The notes under the pieces: generated by a model | Databases searched by the model: none | What the model saw: the letters and a program-made list of their open reading frames with translations, nothing else | Told to the model about the DNA's origin: nothing | Position numbers and translations under genes: made by a program | Assembly: GCA_036274645.1 (NCBI GenBank) | Contig: DASUFH010000001.1 | Span: forward strand, 1-12,539 | Direction: 5' to 3' | DNA from: DASUFH01 sp036274645 | GTDB lineage: Bacteria; Acidobacteriota; Terriglobia; 20CM-2-55-15 | Length of the DNA stretch: 12,539 nt | In this document: positions 7,772-12,539 of the stretch, one piece after another | How the letters are laid out: every line of letters starts with the position of its first letter | Numbering within the stretch: position 1 is the stretch's first letter

Positions 7772-7866
7772 GGAGTTTTATGAATGTCCGTCGCAAGTGA
7801 TCTTCCGACACAGGGAGTTTCATGCATGTCCGTCGCAAACGATCTGCCGGCATAAGGAGTTTCATG
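7772..7866 (+). repeat. 42-bp tandem repeat carrying SD and ATG
   Basis: Two full units (7772-7813 and 7814-7855) match at 34 of 42 positions. A third begins at 7856 and matches over its first 11 bases, GGAGTTTCATG. Each unit opens with GGAG, four bases, then ATG, at 7780, 7822 and 7864. The period is exactly 14 codons, so all three ATGs share one reading frame. Unit 1 has TGA where unit 2 has CGA, which closes its frame after six codons. A faint further copy may lie at 7730-7771, mainly in its 3' part. Confidence 0.92.
7780..7800 (+). CDS. Possible six-residue leader ORF (MNVRRK)
   Basis: The first copy of the 42-bp repeat has AAGGAG, four bases and then ATG, and encodes MNVRRK before TGA. 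Its SD is at least as good as those of the two starts that follow, so ribosomes should load here. It may be a regulatory mini-ORF acting by reinitiation or attenuation. Equally, it may be the broken 5' end of a once longer repeat-extended membrane-protein gene, since the frame continues beyond the TGA into the next ATG. Nothing in the peptide itself points to a function. Confidence 0.25.
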   Translation: MNVRRK

Positions 7867-9096
7867 AAGGATTCAACGACGAAGCGGTTTCGTTCACTTC
7901 GATGGATTGCGGACCGCAATCCGTTTTATATGCTGAGCGCCTGTTGCGGTCTCGTCGGTTGCTGGCTGCTCGGGGATATGTCACGCCCGGACGCCATCGA
8001 CGTCGTGATACGAATTGGGGGCGTCGTCACCTACGAACTGGCCGCGGTACTGCTGGGGGTCTGGCTGTCCAAACGTTTCAGCGCGACGCGGGACGCCGCC
8101 ATCCTGGCGGTGGTGACGTTGATTCTCACCGCAGACTTTTCATTCTTCTACACCCAGGCCGCCATGCTGCCCGTGTTACCGGCCGGTCTTCTCTCCCTGT
8201 TTGGGGCCGCGCAAGCGCTGTTCGTCACGGGGATTCTGCTCCGGGGATACCGCGTCCGGATCGAAAAGTCCGGCCGCTGGCTGCTGGGTCTCGATTTGCT
8301 CGCGATTCACTTCGTCCCCCTGCTTCTCCGCCTTTCCGGTTCCGCCGATGATGGTCGCGCCCTGACCTTTCTCGCGGCATTCAGCGGCGCTGGACTTGTC
8401 ATTGCCGCTCACGCCTGGCCCGAAAGCCGCCAGGCAACGGTGCAGGACGCCCGAGGACTTCCGCGCGCTCTCGGCTGGATCACGCCGGTAGTGATGCTGG
8501 TTTCTCTGGTTGCGCACGTGATCGCCAGTGAATGGGTGTATGTCGTCCCTTTCACGAGGGTGTACGCAAGTCCCATCATTCTGGGTATCGCGGCCTTGTG
8601 CCTCCGGCGCGAAGCGGCGGGCAGCCAGACGGACGGTTCCTTCCGTGACCGCCTGCTCACGCCGGGAAGATGGGCGTGCGCCATGGCCATCTTTGCCGTG
8701 ACCCTCGCGTGGACCGACCGGCGGACGGACTGGGTTTGGAACGCTGACGGATGGTCCTGGTTCGGCGTCAGTCCCTTACGCCTGATCCTTGCCACAGCGA
8801 CGGCCGTCTTCTGGGGACAGTGGCGCCTCCGCCGGGAACATGCCGCGCTTGCGCTGGCCGGCGGCGCCGGAGCGCTCGCGCTGTTCGGACATACCCCCGC
8901 AACGATCTTCGGACATATCGACGGCCTGGACGACTCGGCGCGCCGGCTGTTTCCCCGATCGCGCGCAGCGTGGGGAGCCTTCCTGTTCACCATGGCATTT
9001 TTCCTGCTGGGCGCAGGGGGATGGATCAGCTGGTGGAGGGGCCAACAACCCGAAGGGTCTCCGGACAAAACCGACTCCACAACCGGCGCAGCCTGA
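7864..9096 (+). CDS. Uncharacterised polytopic membrane protein
   Basis: The protein has 410 residues from this ATG. A basic N-terminus (KRFRSLRW) precedes NPFYMLSACCGLVGCWLL, the first of about 11-12 hydrophobic segments (roughly 22-36, 48-68, 78-97, 104-127, 139-157, 166-183, 203-222, 232-247, 268-283, 304-320, 327-341, 369-391). The loops carry no catalytic motif I recognise. I recall similar NPFYLLSA-type N-termini in hypothetical membrane proteins of related phyla, but cannot name a family. Start choice is ambiguous: ATG 7864 has AAGGAG, while ATG 7822, in frame and in the previous repeat unit, would add MHVRRKRSAGIRSF. I prefer 7864 because the extension is the repeat itself. It stands divergent to the MoxR cluster and 68 nt before the AIM24 gene. 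A role with either neighbour is unproven. Confidence 0.85.
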   Translation: MKDSTTKRFRSLRWIADRNPFYMLSACCGLVGCWLLGDMSRPDAIDVVIRIGGVVTYELAAVLLGVWLSKRFSATRDAAILAVVTLILTADFSFFYTQAAMLPVLPAGLLSLFGAAQALFVTGILLRGYRVRIEKSGRWLLGLDLLAIHFVPLLLRLSGSADDGRALTFLAAFSGAGLVIAAHAWPESRQATVQDARGLPRALGWITPVVMLVSLVAHVIASEWVYVVPFTRVYASPIILGIAALCLRREAAGSQTDGSFRDRLLTPGRWACAMAIFAVTLAWTDRRTDWVWNADGWSWFGVSPLRLILATATAVFWGQWRLRREHAALALAGGAGALALFGHTPATIFGHIDGLDDSARRLFPRSRAAWGAFLFTMAFFLLGAGGWISWWRGQQPEGSPDKTDSTTGAA

Positions 9097-9164
9097 TTCG
9101 AGTTCGCGCGCGTCCCATTCGTCGATCTAAACGAGTATGATTGTTGGCTCAAAGGAGTTTGCGG
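9097..9164 (+). promoter_or_regulatory. Short gap with SD of the AIM24 gene and possible -10 box
   Basis: AAAGGAG at 9151-9157 stands seven bases before ATG 9165, a clear ribosome site that fixes this start over the in-frame TTG at 9141. TATGAT at 9136-9141 resembles a -10 box, but the bases 17 upstream (TCCCAT) are a poor -35, and the box would leave a leader of under 25 nt. No hairpin with a T-tract is seen, so transcription from the membrane-protein gene may continue through. Confidence 0.5.
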
Positions 9165-9965
9165 ATGCCAGCAATGCACGAGGTGGACTACGCCGTCTAT
9201 GGCGACGACATGCAGTTCGTCGAGGTCGAACTGGACCCCGGCGAAGCGGCCGTGGCCGAGGCCGGCGGCATGATGTACATGGAAGACGGGATCGATATGG
9301 AAACGATCTTTGGCGACGGATCGCAGCAGAACAGCGGATTTCTCGGCGCGCTCATGGGCGCGGGAAAGCGCTTACTCACCGGCGAGTCACTCTTCATGAC
9401 CGTTTTCCTGAACCGCGGCGCCGGGAAGAAGAAGGTCGCCTTCGGCGCGCCGTATCCCGGCAAGATCATCCCCATCCATCTGGAGGAAATCGGCGGTGAA
9501 CTGATCGCGCAGAAGGATTCCTTTCTTGCCGCCGCCAAGGGCGTCAGTATCGGCATCGCATTTCAGCGCAAACTGGGCGTCGGCCTTTTTGGCGGAGAAG
9601 GATTCATCATGCAGCGGCTGCAGGGTGACGGGTTTGCGTTCATCCATGCCGGCGGAACGTTGACGGAGAGGACGCTGGCGCCCGGAGAGGTGTTGCGCGT
9701 CGATACCGGTTGCATCGTGGCGTTTCAACCGAGCGTGAGCTACGACATTCAATACGTCGGCAAGATCAAATCCGCCATATTCGGCGGCGAAGGTCTCTTC
9801 TTTGCGACATTGAAGGGCCCCGGACGCGTCTGGCTGCAGTCGCTGCCGTTCAGCCGGATGGCCAACCGCATTATTGCCGCCGCTCCCGGGCTGGCGGGTC
9901 GCGGACGCGAGGAAGGCTCCATTCTGGGCGGCCTCGGCAATCTGATTGACGGGGACAATTCCTGA
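9165..9965 (+). CDS. AIM24 / TIGR00266 family protein
   Basis: This 266-residue protein shows the whole family pattern: an N-terminal sheet (VEVELDPGEAAVAEAGGMMYM), LTGESLFMTVF (71-81), LGVGLFGGEGFIMQRLQG (137-154), VDTGCIVAFQPSVSYDIQYVG (179-199) and IFGGEGLFFATLKGPG (205-220), with LQSLPFSRMA near the end. The motif FGGEG occurs twice, reflecting the internal near-symmetry of this TRAP-like beta fold. No signal peptide or helix is present. The C-terminus is Gly-rich. The family is widespread in bacteria and archaea and includes the C-terminal part of yeast AIM24, but its biochemical role is not known. It sits 11 nt before thiI, probably in the same transcript. The start is well set by AAAGGAG at seven-base spacing. 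Confidence 0.93.
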   Translation: MPAMHEVDYAVYGDDMQFVEVELDPGEAAVAEAGGMMYMEDGIDMETIFGDGSQQNSGFLGALMGAGKRLLTGESLFMTVFLNRGAGKKKVAFGAPYPGKIIPIHLEEIGGELIAQKDSFLAAAKGVSIGIAFQRKLGVGLFGGEGFIMQRLQGDGFAFIHAGGTLTERTLAPGEVLRVDTGCIVAFQPSVSYDIQYVGKIKSAIFGGEGLFFATLKGPGRVWLQSLPFSRMANRIIAAAPGLAGRGREEGSILGGLGNLIDGDNS

Positions 9966-9976
9966 CGCGAGTTTCG

Positions 9977-11185
9977 ATGGATCGTCTGATCGTCGTCCAC
10001 TACAACGAACTGGGCCTGAAAAAGGGCAACCGGGACTTCTTCGAGAACCGGCTGTGCGAAAGCATTCGTTCGGTCCTTGCCGATTGTGGAGGCGCCACGA
10101 CGCGCCGTCTCTCCGGACGCATACTGGTTGAGTTGAAGCCGGCAGCGGACATGAAGACCGCGATCGAACGGCTTCGCAACGTATTCGGTATTGCGTACTT
10201 CGCCGAGGCGCGTCGTGTCGCCGCGTCGCTCGAAGATTTCGAACGAACCGCCGGGGAACTGGCCGGGCAGCGCGCTTTTGCGTCGTTCCGCATCGACGCC
10301 CGACGCGCCGACAAAAGCTTTCCGCACAACTCGGTGGCCATCAACACACGGGTCGGCGCCTACGTGCAGCAACGTTCCGGGGCGCGCGTGGACCTGGAAG
10401 ACGCCGAATGGACCTGCGCAATCGAGGTCCTGGGCCGTGAGGCGTTGATCTACACCGACCGGATCGCCGGGCCCGGCGGTCTTCCCGCAGGCACAGGTGG
10501 ACGCGTGGTCGTCCTGCTGTCGGGAGGAATCGACTCTCCGGTCGCCGCCTGGAAAATGATCAAACGCGGATGCACGGCCATCTTCGCGCACTTCCACAGC
10601 TTTCCGTACACGAACGCGGAATCCCAGGAGAAGGCCAAACGCATCGCCAGTCTTCTGGCCACGTATCAGCTGCGCTCGAAGATTTACCTGATCCCGTTTG
10701 CCGAAATCCAGCGACACATCATGGTGGGCGCCCCGGCGGAAATGCGGGTCATTCTCTATCGCCGCTACATGATGCGCCTGGCGGAGCGAATCGCCCAGCG
10801 CGAGCGGGCGCGCGTGCTGGTGACCGGCGACAGCGTGGGACAGGTCGCGTCTCAAACCATCGAGAATATCGACGTCATTTCACGCGCGGTGACGATGCCG
10901 ATTCTCCGGCCGCTCGTGGGCGACGACAAGCTCGAAATCATCGCCATCGCGCAGAGAATCGGATCCTTCGAGATTTCGATTCAGCCGGACCAGGATTGCT
11001 GTTCCCTGTTCGTTCCGAAACATCCCGAAACACGCGCAAAACTGGAGACCACTGTGGCGGCGGAAAGCCGGCTGGACGTGGACGCCGCAATATCCGAAGC
11101 CCTGGCCAACTCGGAAGTCCTGCGACTGTACCCCTCCTGGCAGGAGACGACCACGCCCGCCCCTCAGCCCGCGGAGCCGGTATGA
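9977..11185 (+). CDS. thiI: tRNA 4-thiouridine synthase ThiI (no rhodanese domain)
   Basis: ThiI adenylates U8 of tRNA and delivers sulfur to form s4U; in some bacteria it also contributes sulfur to thiamine thiazole. The 402 residues show the N-terminal ferredoxin-like and THUMP region (to about 165, with FRIDARRADKSFPHNS at 104-119), the PP-loop S182-GGIDS-P188, GDSVGQVASQTIEN at 284-297 and DCCSLFVPKHP with Cys341/342. The protein ends there, so the C-terminal rhodanese domain of the E. coli enzyme, which carries the persulfide cysteine, is missing, as in Bacillus-type ThiI that depends on a separate sulfur donor. No cysteine desulfurase gene lies in the window. ATG 9977 follows the AIM24 stop by 11 nt with a weak SD. 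The stop overlaps the tmk start as ATGA. Confidence 0.95.
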   Translation: MDRLIVVHYNELGLKKGNRDFFENRLCESIRSVLADCGGATTRRLSGRILVELKPAADMKTAIERLRNVFGIAYFAEARRVAASLEDFERTAGELAGQRAFASFRIDARRADKSFPHNSVAINTRVGAYVQQRSGARVDLEDAEWTCAIEVLGREALIYTDRIAGPGGLPAGTGGRVVVLLSGGIDSPVAAWKMIKRGCTAIFAHFHSFPYTNAESQEKAKRIASLLATYQLRSKIYLIPFAEIQRHIMVGAPAEMRVILYRRYMMRLAERIAQRERARVLVTGDSVGQVASQTIENIDVISRAVTMPILRPLVGDDKLEIIAIAQRIGSFEISIQPDQDCCSLFVPKHPETRAKLETTVAAESRLDVDAAISEALANSEVLRLYPSWQETTTPAPQPAEPV

Positions 11186-11811
11186 AGGGCGGACGATTCA
11201 TCGTGTTCGAGGGCATCGAAGGCTGCGGCAAGACGACGCAGATCAACCTGTTTGCCGATTATCTGAACCGGCGTTCGATCCCGAACCGGCTCACCCGTGA
11301 ACCCGGAGGCACCGCGGTCGGCGAAAGCGTTCGCCGGATTCTGCTGGCGTCGGCCACGACACGGCTGACACCCACGGCCGAACTGCTGCTCTTCTACGCG
11401 TCCCGAAGTCAGAACATCGACGAAAACATCCGCCCCGCGCTGGCCGCAGGAGAAATCGTCATTGCCGACCGGTTCTATCTGGCGTCCATGGCCTACCAGG
11501 GATTCGGACGCGGCCTCCCCCTGGAATTCGTCACCCAGCTCACTGAAAACGTCGTGGGGGACTGCCGGCCCGACGTGACGATCCTGCTGGATATCGCGCC
11601 CGAAGTCGGACTGGCGCGAGCCCGCGCCCGCAACAACGCCAGCGCGGAAGACGAGGGACGATTTGAGGCGGAGACTACGCGCTTCTACACGCGCGTGCGC
11701 AGCGGATACCTTGAACTGGCGGCGCGGGACCCGCTGAAGATCAAGGTCATCGCCGCGGATCGCTCCATTGAGGACGTGCATCACGACGTGATCGCCGCGG
11801 CGGGCTTATAG
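11182..11811 (+). CDS. tmk: Thymidylate kinase (dTMP kinase)
   Basis: This cytoplasmic enzyme phosphorylates dTMP to dTDP with ATP. The 209 residues match normal bacterial length. Visible motifs are the P-loop E10-GIEGCGKTT19, REPGG (39-43), the D96-R97-F dTMP-site motif followed by YQG (105-107), LLDIAPEVGLARARAR, and an Arg-containing lid segment (RARNNASAEDEGRFE). The P-loop lacks the extra Arg seen in yeast-type enzymes, so this is the E. coli-type arrangement with Arg in the lid. ATG 11182 overlaps the thiI stop (ATGA) and has GGAG five bases upstream (11173-11176). The frame is open well upstream, but that part is a shadow of thiI. The next gene starts 2 nt after the stop, the common bacterial tmk-holB pair. 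Confidence 0.97.
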   Translation: MKGGRFIVFEGIEGCGKTTQINLFADYLNRRSIPNRLTREPGGTAVGESVRRILLASATTRLTPTAELLLFYASRSQNIDENIRPALAAGEIVIADRFYLASMAYQGFGRGLPLEFVTQLTENVVGDCRPDVTILLDIAPEVGLARARARNNASAEDEGRFEAETTRFYTRVRSGYLELAARDPLKIKVIAADRSIEDVHHDVIAAAGL

Positions 11812-11813
11812 GT

Positions 11814-12539
11814 ATGCCTTTTGATCAATTCATCGGAAACCGGCGCATTGTCGACCGACTCCGGACCAAGCTGACGGAGGGACGATTTCCACACGGCCTG
11901 ATCTTCTCCGGGCCCGACGGCATCGGCAAACGCGCCTTCGCCATCATGGTGGCGAAAGCGCTCAACTGCTCCAGCCTGGGACCTGCCGATTTCTGCGATC
12001 AGTGCGCCCAGTGTCACAAGATCGCCAACGGAACCCATCCGGACGTGCAGGTCATCACGGTCGAGGAAGACGCGTCTGAAAACAAGATTGCGCAGATTCG
12101 GGAATCCCTGCGGGCGCTGGACTTCAAACCACTGGAGGGAAAGAACCGGGTGTTCATCGTCGATCCCGCCAACGCGATGAAGGACGCCCCGGCCAACGCG
12201 CTCCTGAAAGGGCTCGAAGAGCCTCCGGAGGATTCGTTCTGGATTCTTCTGACCGTTAACGCCCAGGAACTGCTGATCACCATCCGCTCCCGGTGCCAGG
12301 TCTATCATTTCGCCCCGCTGAACCGCGACGAAATCCGCGCCTGCGGCGTCACGGACGAACTGATCGTCCGGTGGTCCGGGGGGAGCGTCGGTCGCGCCCG
12401 CTCGCTGGACGCCGACTCGCTTCGCGCCCAGAGGGAACCCGTCCTCGAATTCCTCGAGACCGCCGCGGCGGCGGATCCCACCCGATTCCGCGACATGCTC
12501 GCCCGCAGCGCAGAGATCGGCCGGCCGAAAAACGAGTTC
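11814..12539 (+). CDS. holB: DNA polymerase III delta' subunit (partial, C-terminus beyond right edge)
   Basis: This is a clamp-loader subunit of the replicative polymerase. The visible 242 residues run from ATG 11814 to the edge without a stop. They show the FPHGLIFSGPDGIGKRAF Walker A region (25-42), four zinc-binding cysteines C52, C61, C64 and C67 (CQ-type spacing of eight, two and two), NALLKGLEEPP (128-138) and the clamp-loader motif SRC (159-161). The Walker B position reads FIVDPANAM, without the usual acidic second residue, as expected for delta', which does not hydrolyse ATP. The gap to tmk is 2 nt and the SD is weak, so translation is probably coupled. The four-Cys spacing and the tmk neighbour separate it from dnaX. 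Confidence 0.94.
   Translation, partial: MPFDQFIGNRRIVDRLRTKLTEGRFPHGLIFSGPDGIGKRAFAIMVAKALNCSSLGPADFCDQCAQCHKIANGTHPDVQVITVEEDASENKIAQIRESLRALDFKPLEGKNRVFIVDPANAMKDAPANALLKGLEEPPEDSFWILLTVNAQELLITIRSRCQVYHFAPLNRDEIRACGVTDELIVRWSGGSVGRARSLDADSLRAQREPVLEFLETAAAADPTRFRDMLARSAEIGRPKNEF

Noticed and set aside
7703..7783. 26-codon plus-strand frame ending in an ATGA overlap with the six-codon ORF
   Set aside because: There is no convincing ribosome site before its ATG and no recognisable peptide. The overlap could be chance, though it would couple to MNVRRK if real.
7674..7919. Minus-strand 81-residue frame with three 14-residue repeats
   Set aside because: The peptide repeat is only the antisense of the 42-bp DNA repeat and runs into the membrane-protein gene. 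It is useful only as a hint of a faint extra repeat copy at 7730-7771.
9749..10855. Long minus-strand open frame opposite the AIM24 and thiI genes
   Set aside because: Both plus-strand genes are unmistakable by motif and the antisense product resembles nothing.
10570..11181. Upstream in-frame extension of tmk
   Set aside because: The P-loop starts right after ATG 11182, which has GGAG five bases upstream; the extension is thiI read in another frame.

Overview
The window is GC-rich, tightly packed bacterial chromosome with two divergent gene clusters. There is no rRNA, tRNA, CRISPR array, transposase or phage gene. The gene content (a MoxR/DUF58/BatA/VWA-GATase cluster, plus thiI-tmk-holB) and the protein style suggest an Acidobacteriota-like organism. 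That assignment is from memory of the families and is only moderately secure.

Left half (7573 down to 1, minus strand): a five-gene MoxR-VWA cluster. In transcription order it encodes (i) an 850-residue membrane protein with a BatA-like N-terminus, two VWA domains and a glutamine-amidotransferase-like domain; (ii) a 702-residue DUF4175-like membrane protein with a helical charged region and a long Gly-Gln repeat; (iii) a MoxR AAA+ ATPase; (iv) a short, soluble DUF58 protein with a VWA fold; and (v) a BatA-type membrane VWA protein that runs off the left edge. From gene 2 onward the spacing is 2 nt, 21 nt and a 4-base overlap, so these four are almost certainly co-transcribed. Gene 1 is separated by 108 nt. 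Positive-inside reasoning puts MoxR and DUF58 in the cytoplasm, and the large domains of the other three outside the membrane. The cluster therefore looks like an ATPase-plus-VWA machine working across the membrane; its substrate is unknown.

Middle (7574-7863): the divergent control region. An AT-richer core is followed by a 42-bp tandem repeat that carries its own ribosome binding site and ATG. As a result, three in-frame SD-ATG units stand exactly 42 bp apart. The first opens only a six-codon reading frame; the second and third both open the next gene.

Right half (7864 to the end, plus strand): an unrecognised polytopic membrane protein, an AIM24/TIGR00266 family protein, then thiI (tRNA 4-thiouridine synthase without a rhodanese domain), tmk (thymidylate kinase) and holB (DNA polymerase III delta', cut by the right edge). 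Gaps from the AIM24 gene onward are 11 nt, a 4-base overlap and 2 nt, so this is a housekeeping operon.

The two least ordinary signals are the 294-bp (Gln-Gly)49 repeat at 3173-3466 and the triplicated translation start at 7772-7866.
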